From Nocardia brasiliensis (GTDB taxonomy: Bacteria; Actinomycetota; Actinomycetes; Mycobacteriales; Mycobacteriaceae): 64,000 nt of DNA. The position numbers and the translations under genes were made by a program. Below the pieces are notes generated by a model. That model was not told where the DNA came from. It saw nothing but the letters and a program-made list of their open reading frames with translations, and ran no database searches. Numbering within the stretch: the first letter of the stretch is position 1; every line of letters begins with the position of its first letter. Of the stretch, positions 30,364-38,167 are shown piece by piece. The stretch is from the NCBI RefSeq assembly GCF_011801125.1, contig NZ_CP046171.1:5642001-5706000 (forward strand). The letters run 5' to 3'.

Positions 30364-31569
30364 ATGCCAGCTCGAACCGGGACCCCGACGGTGTTCCGGC
30401 TTGTCCGAATCGCGGCTCTGGTGCTCGGCAGCCTGCTGTTTCTCTACGCGTGCGAGTACAGCAGGAGCGCGGTGCTCGCCGATCGGTGGATCGAGGTCGC
30501 CTGCGCGGGCCTGCTGATGGCCGCCGGACTCGGCGCGGCGTGGTTCGAGATCAAACTGACGAATTTCCGCGAGTTCGCCGACGACGAAACCGGCATTCCC
30601 GCCGAAACGGTCAGCGCGCGCGGCCCGGTTCGCCACAGCGCCAGCGGGATTCGCCGGAAGTATGCCGAAGACCGCGCGCCGCGATCGGCAACGCACATGG
30701 GGCGCCGGGGAACTCGGCACGACGACCGTGCCGACGACGTCGAATCACCTACGGTCGCCGCCCGGATGCGCACGGCGGGGTACCGCGGCGCGGGCACCGA
30801 GTCCGAGAAGTGGTGGAAGCCGGGCAGATCCGGCGCCGAGCAGGACCAGCCGCGGACCGCACGCGCCGAAACCAAGGAGTTCCTGGTCGAATCCGGAGGC
30901 TGGTCGATGCGCGCCAAGATCGGGCGTTCCGGCGATCTCCTCTTCCACGGGCACGACCGCGGCGGGACCTATCCAGCCTACGAGTGGATGTGGATCTTCC
31001 ACCCTGACACCTTCCCGGCGATCCGCGACGCGCTCGGCGACCCCGAGGGCGACATTCTCGAACTACTCGAAGAGGTTGTGCCGCAGCTGGATCGGCACGG
31101 CCGCCACGACCCCGGCGCCTGGCTGCGCGCGCACAGCATCCCGGCGGCCTACCGCGAGAAGGGCGTCAGCGCCACCCAGGACACCAGGGAGATCCCGCTG
31201 CTCGTCCCGGGGCTCCCCCGCCTCGTTCCGCCCGAGCGGCACCACGACCCCGCACCGCACTGGCCGCAACGCGACCCGCGGGATTTCACCGAGCCCCACC
31301 AACCCCCGCCCCGCCCCGAAGTGCCACGGCGTGAGCCGATTTCGGGGCGACGACCGCCACCCGGCGCAGACGCGCTCGGCCGCGGGCCCGCACCGATATG
31401 GCAGGAGCGCCCGGTTCGGCAGCGCGAGACGGCAGCCGAGCCGTGGTCCGAGCGGCCCGCGCCGGAATACCGCCCCGCCTCGCGCCGCCGCCGCTACGCC
31501 GCGCCCCCGAATTCGACCGAGGCGCCGCGTCGCGGTTCCACCTACGGCGCGACACCGCCGCGGCCATAA
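30364..31569 (+). CDS. Membrane protein with Arg/Pro-rich C-terminus, unknown function
   Basis: 401 aa. Two membrane helices near the N-terminus (about residues 12-30 and 45-60), then a mostly hydrophilic cytosolic part. Residues about 165-265 look like a small folded domain ('FLVESGGWSMRAKIGRSGDLLF', 'YPAYEWMWIFHPDTFPAIRDALG', 'GDILELLEEVVPQLD'). The last 130 residues are Pro/Arg-rich and probably disordered. I do not recognise the family. It is convergent with a DUF1707 gene across a strong terminator. Confidence 0.65.
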   Translation: MPARTGTPTVFRLVRIAALVLGSLLFLYACEYSRSAVLADRWIEVACAGLLMAAGLGAAWFEIKLTNFREFADDETGIPAETVSARGPVRHSASGIRRKYAEDRAPRSATHMGRRGTRHDDRADDVESPTVAARMRTAGYRGAGTESEKWWKPGRSGAEQDQPRTARAETKEFLVESGGWSMRAKIGRSGDLLFHGHDRGGTYPAYEWMWIFHPDTFPAIRDALGDPEGDILELLEEVVPQLDRHGRHDPGAWLRAHSIPAAYREKGVSATQDTREIPLLVPGLPRLVPPERHHDPAPHWPQRDPRDFTEPHQPPPRPEVPRREPISGRRPPPGADALGRGPAPIWQERPVRQRETAAEPWSERPAPEYRPASRRRRYAAPPNSTEAPRRGSTYGATPPRP

Positions 31570-31585
31570 CCCCTTTCACGCACAA

Positions 31586-31620
31586 CGGGGCTGTCCGTGC
31601 GACATGCGCGGACAGCCCCG
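31586..31620. terminator. Bidirectional terminator
   Basis: Perfect 12-bp stem CGGGGCTGTCCG (31586-31597) with CGGACAGCCCCG (31609-31620) between convergent genes ending at 31569 and 31631. Confidence 0.75.
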
Positions 31621-31630
31621 AGGCGGCCGA

Positions 31631-32056
31631 CTAGCTGGTATGCCGGGAGTACTTGTACTTGCCGGACTCGAAGCCGGTGAGCATGCGGAAGACGAGCACC
31701 GCACCCCACGGGCCGATCACCCAGATCGGCCAGGGGTAGGTGAACTCGCCGACGCTCAGCGAGATCGCGGCCCAGATGAACAGCACGAGCACGCTCACCC
31801 CGAGCCAGCTCGCGCCCTCGATCCTCTGCCAGATCGGGATGCGGGCGGCGGCGTTCCCCGCCGGCTCTTTCGCGAGCTTGGGCAGGTCCGACAGCACGAG
31901 CTGCAGATCGTCCCTGGTGGTCGTGGCGTACACCTGGGCGGTGCGCTGGTCGTATTCGGCCAGGTCGATCCGCCCGTCTTCCAGATGCCTGGCGAGCAGC
32001 CGGACCACCTTGTCACGTTCGGCGTTCGAGGCGCGCGTTCCGGTCGAGATGTCCAT
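31631..32056 (-). CDS. DUF1707 / SHOCT-like membrane protein
   Basis: 141 aa. The N-terminal 55 residues ('RASNAERDKVVRLLARHLEDGRIDLAEYDQR', landmarks SNAERDKVVRLL, GRIDLAEYDQR) are a DUF1707 domain, a short actinobacterial module resembling SHOCT. Two membrane helices follow (about 85-105 and 112-130). DUF1707 proteins are often linked to envelope-stress or PspC-like membrane proteins. The ATG at 32056 fits the domain start. Two 13-bp operator-like dyads lie 27-72 nt upstream, so transcription is probably repressed or activated by a dimeric regulator not encoded here. Confidence 0.82.
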   Translation of the reverse strand: MDISTGTRASNAERDKVVRLLARHLEDGRIDLAEYDQRTAQVYATTTRDDLQLVLSDLPKLAKEPAGNAAARIPIWQRIEGASWLGVSVLVLFIWAAISLSVGEFTYPWPIWVIGPWGAVLVFRMLTGFESGKYKYSRHTS

Positions 32057-32082
32057 GAGAAGTCCTTGTCGGCGGTTCCACC

Positions 32083-32128
32083 CTCCATAGTGGAATATTC
32101 CTCGAATCATGCTCCTTCCATAGTGGAA
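32083..32128 (-). promoter_or_regulatory. Pair of 13-bp dyad operators
   Basis: CTCCATAGTGGAA at 32083-32095 and TTCCATAGTGGAA at 32116-32128 (TTCCA-TAG-TGGAA, 5-3-5). Their centres are 33 bp apart, about three helical turns, so two dimers would bind the same face. They precede the DUF1707 gene. Confidence 0.65.
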
Positions 32129-32244
32129 TGTCAACCCCTTCGGCTCCGCCGCTGGTGTCCGTATCGCGAGCGCGGCAGTATGGACGGCAAGGTCAACTCG
32201 CGGCCGCAGCGGTCCGCGTCCACGAAATCGCCAAGGAGGCATAG

Positions 32245-33330
32245 GTGTCCGAAACCGTGCGCGGTGTCATCGCCCGTAGCAAGGGCGCGCCGGTCGAGCT
32301 CGTGGACGTGGTGATTCCGAACCCCGGACCGCACGACGTGGTCGTGCGCGTGCAGGCCTGCGGCGTCTGCCACACCGACCTGCACTACCGCGAGGGCGGC
32401 ATCAACGACGAGTTCCCGTTCCTGCTCGGCCACGAGGCCGCCGGCATCGTGGAGACCGTCGGCGACCAGGTCACCCACGTGACGCCGGGCGACTTCGTGG
32501 TCCTGAACTGGCGCGCCGTCTGCGGCGAATGCCGGGCATGTCGCCGCGGCAGGCCCTGGTACTGCTTCGCCAGCAGCAACGCGAGCAAGAAGATGACCCT
32601 CACCGACGGCACCGAACTGAGCCCGGCCCTCGGCATCGGCGCCTTCGTCGACAAGACGCTCGTGCACGAACGTCAGTGCACCAAGGTCGATCCCGCCGCC
32701 GACCCGGCGGTGGCCGGGCTGCTCGGCTGCGGCGTGATGGCGGGCATCGGCGCGGCGATGAACACCGGCAACATCTCGCGCGGTGACACCGTCGCGGTGC
32801 TCGGCTGCGGCGGCGTCGGCGACGCGGCCATCGCCGGGGCCAGGCTGGCCGGCGCGAAGACCATCATCGCGGTGGACCGCGACCCGCGAAAGCTCACCTG
32901 GGCCAAAGACTTCGGCGCCACCCACACCATCGATGCGAGCTCCGAGGACGTGGTCGCGAAGATCCAGGAGTACACCGACGAATTCGGCGCCGACGTCGTC
33001 ATCGAGGCGGTCGGCAGGCCGGAAACCTGGAAGCAGGCCTTCTACGCCCGCGATCTGGCGGGCACCGTGGTCCTCGTCGGCGTCCCCACCCCGGAGATGA
33101 CCATCGAGATGCCGCTGATCGATCTGTTCTCCCGGGGCGGTGCGCTCAAGTCCTCCTGGTACGGCGACTGCCTGCCCGAGCGGGACTTCCCGATGCTGGT
33201 CGACCTGCACCTGCAGGGTCGCCTGCCACTGGAACGCTTTGTCACCGAAAGGATCTCGCTCGGCCAGGTGGAAGCGGCGTTCACCGCGATGCACGCAGGC
33301 GACGTGCTGCGCTCGGTGGTGGTCCAGTGA
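32245..33330 (+). CDS. mscR: S-(hydroxymethyl)mycothiol dehydrogenase
   Basis: NAD-dependent, zinc-containing class III-like alcohol dehydrogenase that oxidises the mycothiol-formaldehyde adduct (also MSNO reductase). 361 aa. Catalytic zinc ligands in 'GVCHTDLHY' and 'LGHEAAG'; structural zinc cysteines in '[15 protein letters not shown]'; Rossmann '[15 protein letters not shown]'. Starts at a GTG with AAGGAGG upstream. It overlaps the next gene (MBL-fold) by 4 nt, matching the Rv2259-Rv2260 pair. The enzyme implies mycothiol chemistry in the host. Confidence 0.93.
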   Translation: MSETVRGVIARSKGAPVELVDVVIPNPGPHDVVVRVQACGVCHTDLHYREGGINDEFPFLLGHEAAGIVETVGDQVTHVTPGDFVVLNWRAVCGECRACRRGRPWYCFASSNASKKMTLTDGTELSPALGIGAFVDKTLVHERQCTKVDPAADPAVAGLLGCGVMAGIGAAMNTGNISRGDTVAVLGCGGVGDAAIAGARLAGAKTIIAVDRDPRKLTWAKDFGATHTIDASSEDVVAKIQEYTDEFGADVVIEAVGRPETWKQAFYARDLAGTVVLVGVPTPEMTIEMPLIDLFSRGGALKSSWYGDCLPERDFPMLVDLHLQGRLPLERFVTERISLGQVEAAFTAMHAGDVLRSVVVQ

Positions 33331-33944
33331 TCGAGCGCGTCGTCACCTCCGGCACCTTCTCCCTCGACGGCGGCACCTGGGACGTCGACAACAACGTCTG
33401 GCTCATCGGCGACGACCGAGACGTGCTCGTCGTCGACGCCGCGCACGACGCGGACGCGATCGCCGCGGCGGTCGGCGGACGCAACGTCGTCGCCGTCCTC
33501 TGCACGCACGGCCACAACGACCACGTCACTGTCGCACCGGAATTGAGCGCCCGCCTCGACGCACCGATCCTGCTGCACCCCGGCGACGACCCGCTGTGGC
33601 GGATGACCCACCCCGACGTCGACTACCGTTCGCTGGCCGACACACCGCGAATCACGGTGGCGGGCATCGACATCGACATCCTGCACACCCCCGGCCACTC
33701 CCCCGGCTCGGTGTCCCTGCATCTGCCCGCCGCGGCCGCCCTCTGCACCGGCGACACCCTCTTCTCCGGCGGCCCCGGCGCTACCGGCCGCTCCTACTCC
33801 GATTTCGACACCATCATCGATTCCATCCGCGACCGCCTGCTCACCCTCCCCGAAGAAACCACCGTCCACACCGGCCACGGCGACACCACCACCATAGGCA
33901 CCGAAAAACCCGCCCTGGCCGACTGGATCGCCCGCGGACATTAG
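33327..33944 (+). CDS. MBL-fold metallohydrolase, mscR partner
   Basis: 205-aa metallo-beta-lactamase-fold hydrolase. Metal motif H61-x-H63-x-D65-H66 in 'CTHGHNDHV', further ligands in '[11 protein letters not shown]', '[12 protein letters not shown]' and the last in '[11 protein letters not shown]'. Starts with GTG overlapping the mscR stop (GTGA). Glyoxalase-II-like members next to mscR are thought to hydrolyse the S-formyl-mycothiol product or a related thioester; that reaction is inferred from context. Confidence 0.9.
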   Translation: MIERVVTSGTFSLDGGTWDVDNNVWLIGDDRDVLVVDAAHDADAIAAAVGGRNVVAVLCTHGHNDHVTVAPELSARLDAPILLHPGDDPLWRMTHPDVDYRSLADTPRITVAGIDIDILHTPGHSPGSVSLHLPAAAALCTGDTLFSGGPGATGRSYSDFDTIIDSIRDRLLTLPEETTVHTGHGDTTTIGTEKPALADWIARGH

Positions 33945-34147
33945 ACCCTCGGCCCTCAACCCACCCGCAGTTGCTCGTCACCGAAATCGGCGACGAGCGT
34001 CAATACCTGTGCATGGAGGTCCTGCATCAGCTCGATTTCGCCTACTCCGACCTCGAGCCGGTCTACGAGGAGTGCCTGCGCGACATCACCGGGATTCTCG
34101 GCCTCGCACCCGCCGACGAGCCGACCGGGAGAGGAACACCCGGCGGG
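33945..34147. other. Intergenic stretch with palindrome and possible gene remnant
   Basis: Contains the imperfect palindrome GCTCGTC-A-CCGA-AA-TCGG-C-GACGAGC (33973-33998) shortly after the MBL gene, perhaps a terminator. Bases about 34013-34125 in one plus frame read 'MEVLHQLDFAYSDLEPVYEEC' and onwards to 'ITGILGLAPADEPTG', which looks protein-like but runs into sequence antisense to the DUF350 gene. It may be a truncated gene. Confidence 0.3.
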
Positions 34148-34606
34148 TCAGAGGATGGCGAAGGCGACGACCAAGCCGAGGGCGAAGTGGGCGGCGGCGA
34201 CCACGAGGACCTCGGTGGTGTAGGTGTCCGAGTGCAGCGCCGCGCCGATGTCGATGCCGATCGCCTTCTCGATCACGCGCACCGAAACGACCTGCGCGAC
34301 AATGCCGACCAGGCCGAAGACCAGCGAGGCGATCAGACCCTCGGACAGCTTGCCGCCGCCGCCGACCGCGAGGATGGCGAGCACCACGATGAACGCCATG
34401 CTGATCATGCCCGCGGCGGTGACGATGATCGCGTTCGGCTTACCCGCGACGACCAGCTCGCGCAGCCTGCCCGGCGTGGTCAGGTCGATGGCGTAGAAGC
34501 CGACGAGCATCAGCGCCAGACCGATGAGGGCGTAGAGGATGATCGCTCCGACACCCTCGCCGAGCGCGCTCCAGTACCCCGATTCGAGGGCGACAGCGGT
34601 CATCAT
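34148..34606 (-). CDS. DUF350 membrane protein (YjfL-like)
   Basis: 152 aa with about four membrane helices ('GVGAIILYALIGLALMLVGFYAIDL', landmarks ILYALIGLAL and LVGFYAIDLTTPG; 'AIIVTAAGMISMAFIV'; 'LIASLVFGLVGIVAQVV'; 'VLVVAAAHFALGLVVAFAIL', landmarks AAHFALGL). This is the DUF350 / YjfL pattern. It follows the glutathionylspermidine-synthase-like gene after 37 nt and completes a three-gene set that parallels E. coli yjfL-yjfM-yjfC. Confidence 0.85.
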   Translation of the reverse strand: MMTAVALESGYWSALGEGVGAIILYALIGLALMLVGFYAIDLTTPGRLRELVVAGKPNAIIVTAAGMISMAFIVVLAILAVGGGGKLSEGLIASLVFGLVGIVAQVVSVRVIEKAIGIDIGAALHSDTYTTEVLVVAAAHFALGLVVAFAIL

Positions 34607-34643
34607 GATCCTTCCGAGTGTGTTGACTACCGGGTGTATTCGG

Positions 34644-35810
34644 TTACGAGCCGACGATGCGGTGCGGGACGAAGGCGGAGCCGTCGTCGGTGATCAGTCC
34701 GGCGGTCTCCCTGATGCCGAGGCCCGCCGCGGTGTCGCCGACGATCCAGGCGCCGAGCACCGGGCGCATGTCGTCGAATTCCGGTAGCGGATCGAGCAAT
34801 TGGTAGACGAAGCCTTCTTCGCCGTAGACACCGCCGGTGGCGGTCTGCAATCCGGCGCCGACGATGGTCATGTTGGCGCCTTCTCGACCGAGCTTCGGTT
34901 TGCGAATGTACTCGGTGAGTTCGTTGGGCTGATCGAGGTAGGCGGGCAACAGGTTCGGGTGGCCCGGGTACATCTCCCACAGCACCGCGAGGATCGCCTT
35001 GTTGCTCAGCAACGTCTTCCACAGCGGCTCGATCCACATCGTCTGCGGCAGACTGTCGACCACACGCTTTCCGAAGTCGTCGTCGAGCGCCCACTCCCAC
35101 GGGTACAGCTTGAAGATCGCCTCGATCGGCGCCTCGGCCAGATCGACGAAACGCTCCAGCTCAGTGTCGAATCCGAGCTCCTCGATGGGCAGCGCGATGG
35201 TGTCGAACCCGGCCTCGGCCGCGGTCTCCTGCATGTAGGCGGTGGTGACGTTGTCCTCGCCGGTGGCGTCGGCACCGGACCAGCTGAAGTGCAGCTGCGC
35301 CGTCGGCAGCGTGTCACGCAGTTCGGCCCAGCGCTCGACGAGCTTCTCGTGCAACGAGTTCCACTGATCGCCGTCGGGATACAACGCGGTCAGCCAGTGC
35401 CACTGCACGATCGCCGCCTCCAGCAGCGAGGTCGGCGTATCGGCGTTGTATTCGAGCAGTTTCGCGGGACGGCGCGCGTCGTAGCGCAGGTCGAAGCGGC
35501 CGTACACGTGCGGGTCGCCGCGCCGCCAGGATTCGGCGATCGGCCCCCAGCTCCATTCGGGCAGGCCGAAATCCTTGAATCGTTCGGTGAGCACGATGTG
35601 CTCCACCGCGTTCAGGCACATCGAGTGCAGCAGTTCGACATCGGCCTCCAACGCGAGGATTTCCGACATCTCGAATTCGTAGTGCACCGACTCGTCCCAG
35701 TACGGCCGCGGCTGACCGCTGGCATCGCGGCCCGGCGAACCATAGACCAGCCCTTGGCCTTCGGTGATCTGCTGCCACCCCGGCCGGGGTGTACCGCGCA
35801 CGCGCCGCAT
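34644..35810 (-). CDS. Glutathionylspermidine-synthase-family ATP-grasp ligase (YjfC-like)
   Basis: 388 aa. The GSP-synthetase fold's patterns are visible: 'YGRFDLRYDARRPAKLLEYNADTPTSLLEA' (landmarks GRFDLRYD, KLLEYNADTPT), 'FKLYPWEWALDDDFG', 'KAILAVLWEMYPGHPNLLPAY', 'RKPKLGREGANMTIV' and the C-terminal 'LGAWIVGDTAAGLGIRE'. These enzymes form an amide (peptide) bond using ATP; E. coli YjfC/YgiC relatives lack the amidase half and have no settled substrate. Its TGA overlaps neighbours closely and the gene starts one base inside the upstream gene's end, so it is translationally coupled. Confidence 0.88.
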   Translation of the reverse strand: MRRVRGTPRPGWQQITEGQGLVYGSPGRDASGQPRPYWDESVHYEFEMSEILALEADVELLHSMCLNAVEHIVLTERFKDFGLPEWSWGPIAESWRRGDPHVYGRFDLRYDARRPAKLLEYNADTPTSLLEAAIVQWHWLTALYPDGDQWNSLHEKLVERWAELRDTLPTAQLHFSWSGADATGEDNVTTAYMQETAAEAGFDTIALPIEELGFDTELERFVDLAEAPIEAIFKLYPWEWALDDDFGKRVVDSLPQTMWIEPLWKTLLSNKAILAVLWEMYPGHPNLLPAYLDQPNELTEYIRKPKLGREGANMTIVGAGLQTATGGVYGEEGFVYQLLDPLPEFDDMRPVLGAWIVGDTAAGLGIRETAGLITDDGSAFVPHRIVGS

Positions 35811-36553
35811 CAGGACCCGCTGCCTGTGCTCTTGCTGCCGAGCCCGCCACGCTGAATGGTGGTGCCGCTCTTGGTCTTTATCTCGGCGCTGCGCGGCTTG
35901 ACCGTGGTACCGCCGGTCGGCGGCTTGCCGATGGTCGGCGTGCCGCCGTAGTAGTAGCGGTACTGCGGCCCGCCACCGAGCACGATCAGGCCAGGCCCGG
36001 CATGGGGTCCGCCGTCGCCGACGAAACCTGGCCGCCCCTCGCCGCAGTAGCGGTCCTCGACCACGATCTCCTGGCCGTTCTCGATCTTCACGCAGGACGC
36101 GGTGACCTTGTCCGGGGCGGCGACGGCGCGATAGGCGAGATACCCGCCGCCGACCAGCGCGGCGACGCCGACGATCGCGGCGCCACCGATCATCACCCGT
36201 TTGCGGCCGCGCTTCTTGGCCTCTTCCGCGGCGGCCGCGGCTCGCTGGGCCGCTTGGGCTTGTTTGCGCGCCTTGTCCCTGGCGCGGGCTTCGGCCACGG
36301 TCGGCGGTCGCGGCTGGGTGACGCCGGGCTCCTGCCGTTGCACGCTGCCCTGCCGCGGCGGCTGCGCCGCGGCACCGGCGCTGGACTCGGACGACGACTC
36401 GGGCTGTGCCGACGACTCGGGCTGCCCGGACGGGTCGGCGCTCGATGGCGGCTGCGCGCCTGGCTGAGCGGGGTTCGACGGCTGCTGCGCCGAGCCGACG
36501 GGCTCGTTCGGCCCGGTGCCAGAACCGTCCGCACCCGGATTCTGTGTGCTCAC
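35810..36553 (-). CDS. DUF1190-like membrane protein with disordered N-terminus
   Basis: 247 aa. Residues 1-115 are Pro/Ser/Gln- then Ala/Arg/Lys-rich and likely disordered with a coiled basic stretch; a membrane helix lies at about 120-142; the exterior part has 'CVKIENGQEIVVEDRYC', a Gly/Tyr-rich section ('GGGPQYRYYYGGTPTIG') and a repetitive tail ending 'GGLGSKSTGSGS'. This Gly-rich pattern resembles the DUF1190/YjfM family, and the neighbours (YjfC-like, DUF350) agree. The C-terminal tail could be the ligase's substrate. Family assignment is moderate. Confidence 0.65.
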   Translation of the reverse strand: MSTQNPGADGSGTGPNEPVGSAQQPSNPAQPGAQPPSSADPSGQPESSAQPESSSESSAGAAAQPPRQGSVQRQEPGVTQPRPPTVAEARARDKARKQAQAAQRAAAAAEEAKKRGRKRVMIGGAAIVGVAALVGGGYLAYRAVAAPDKVTASCVKIENGQEIVVEDRYCGEGRPGFVGDGGPHAGPGLIVLGGGPQYRYYYGGTPTIGKPPTGGTTVKPRSAEIKTKSGTTIQRGGLGSKSTGSGS

Positions 36554-36584
36554 TGTCGAGTCCCCGTCCTAGCCCGAGCTACCA

Positions 36585-36872
36585 CTAACGCTCCTCGAAT
36601 CCGGTCAAATCGCCCCGCGCGGGCTCCCAGCTTTCCACAACCAGTGTCACCCGACCAGGAGTATCGCCGGAGCGAAGCAGTTCGAGCAACCGGGCGCAGT
36701 CCGCGCGCGGGCCCTGCGCCACCACGTGCACCCGCCCGTCGCGGGCGTTGGTCGCGTGCCCGACCAGCCCGAGTTCCAGCGCCCGCGACCGCGTCCACCA
36801 GCGAAATCCCACGCCCTGGACGCGGCCGTGCACCCACGCGCTCAACCGGACGGACTCGACCGCCTCCCCCAT
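36585..36872 (-). CDS. acyP: Acylphosphatase
   Basis: Small (95 aa) ferredoxin-like hydrolase of acyl phosphates. The active-site loop '[12 protein letters not shown]' with the catalytic Arg, and the Asn in '[17 protein letters not shown]', are intact. The ATG at 36870-36872 overlaps the osmC stop by one base (TGATG). Adjacent osmC-acyP is conserved in mycobacteria (Rv2923c-Rv2922A); smc normally follows but is displaced here. Confidence 0.93.
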   Translation of the reverse strand: MGEAVESVRLSAWVHGRVQGVGFRWWTRSRALELGLVGHATNARDGRVHVVAQGPRADCARLLELLRSGDTPGRVTLVVESWEPARGDLTGFEER

Positions 36873-37324
36873 CAGGCCTCGATGTCGAAGGACAGGGTCA
36901 CCTTCGTCCCGGCCTGCAGCGTCCGGCCCACCGTGCACGCCTTGTCGATGGCGCGTTGCACGGTCACCAGCAACCGCTCGCGTTCCTGCTCGTCCAGCTC
37001 GCTGAGGTCGAGCTCGAACGACTCGTCCAGCTGGGGATACACCTCGTTCTCCCGGTCGGCGTCGCCCGAGACGCGGATGGTCGCGTCGAAGGAGTCACCG
37101 AGCTTGCGCGCGAGCGAGAAGTCCGCGCTCAGCCCGGAGCAGCCGGCGAGCGCGATCTTCAGCAGCTCGCCCGGGGTGAAGGCGCCGGGCACGCCCTGCG
37201 AGGCGATCAGCACCTCGGCGCCGCGGGAGCTGCGGCCGGTGTACGCCCGCGTTCCCGTGCGCTCGACCCAGAGTTCGGTGGGTTGGACAGCGGTGCTCGC
37301 GGTTGCGGCGGTTGGTTCAGCCAT
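36872..37324 (-). CDS. OsmC/Ohr-family protein
   Basis: 150-aa peroxide-reducing fold. Redox cysteines are in '[10 protein letters not shown]' and '[10 protein letters not shown]'; the N-terminal '[21 protein letters not shown]' is typical of the OsmC branch. Probably a peroxiredoxin-like hydroperoxidase. It precedes acyP, to which it is coupled by a one-base overlap, and corresponds to Rv2923c. About 96 nt separate it from the kdpE stop. Confidence 0.92.
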   Translation of the reverse strand: MAEPTAATASTAVQPTELWVERTGTRAYTGRSSRGAEVLIASQGVPGAFTPGELLKIALAGCSGLSADFSLARKLGDSFDATIRVSGDADRENEVYPQLDESFELDLSELDEQERERLLVTVQRAIDKACTVGRTLQAGTKVTLSFDIEA

Positions 37325-37420
37325 GGGTCCGATCCTGCCATTCTCGTCGGAATCAACTCACGCCTGGCAACGCCACCTGGTCGGTCGCCCATTCCACGCC
37401 GTGCTCGAGCTCTCGTCCGG

Positions 37421-38167
37421 CTACTCCTGGAAGCGGTAGCCCATGCCCGCCTCGGTGAGCAGATGCTTGGGATGGGACGGATCGTCCTCGAGCTTGCGCC
37501 GCAGCTGAGCCAGATACACCCGCAGGTAATGGGTTTCGGTCGCGTACGACGGCCCCCACACCTCGCGGAGCAGTTCCTTGCGCCCGACCAGCTTGCCCCG
37601 GTTGCGGACCAGCATCTCGAGCATGCCCCACTCGGTCGGCGTCAGGTGCACCGTCTGGTCGTTCTTGGTGACCTTCTTGGCCGCGAGGTCGACGGTGAAC
37701 GACGAGGTCACCACCACCGGATCGGCGGCGTCGGCGTCGCCGGCGCCGCGGCGGACCGCGGCGCGCAGCCGGGCGAGCAGCTCGTCCATGCCGAACGGCT
37801 TGGTGACGTAGTCGTCGGCGCCCGCGTCGAGCGCCTCGACCTTGTCCGCGGAGTCGGTCCGCGCGGAGAGCACGATCACCGGCGCGGTGGTCCAGCCGCG
37901 CAACCCGGCGAGCACCTCGATGCCGTCGATATCGGGCAGCCCGAGATCGAGGATCACCACATCGGGGTGCTTGTCGGCGGCCGCGCGCAACGCGGCGCCG
38001 CCGGTGCCCGCCGTGATCACCTCGTAGCCGCGGACCGACAGGTTGATCCGCAACGCCCGCACGATCTGCGGCTCGTCGTCGACCACCAGCACCTTGACCG
38101 CCGGGGCGTCCTGCTTCTTCTCGGTCATCGCGACTTCCTGTGTGGTCGTTGACTCCACTGTGGTCAT
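37421..38167 (-). CDS. kdpE: KdpE response regulator
   Basis: OmpR-family response regulator for potassium limitation, 248 aa. Receiver phosphoacceptor Asp74 in 'VILDLGLPDI', switch Lys in 'DDYVTKPFG'; C-terminal winged helix 'HLTPTEWGMLEMLVRN', 'YLRVYLAQLRRKLEDDP'. Start taken at 38167, overlapping the kdpD stop by 4 nt (ATGA); an internal ATG 13 codons later is an alternative. Partner of KdpD; it should act on the kdpFABC promoter about 3 kb away. Confidence 0.94.
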   Translation of the reverse strand: MTTVESTTTQEVAMTEKKQDAPAVKVLVVDDEPQIVRALRINLSVRGYEVITAGTGGAALRAAADKHPDVVILDLGLPDIDGIEVLAGLRGWTTAPVIVLSARTDSADKVEALDAGADDYVTKPFGMDELLARLRAAVRRGAGDADAADPVVVTSSFTVDLAAKKVTKNDQTVHLTPTEWGMLEMLVRNRGKLVGRKELLREVWGPSYATETHYLRVYLAQLRRKLEDDPSHPKHLLTEAGMGYRFQE

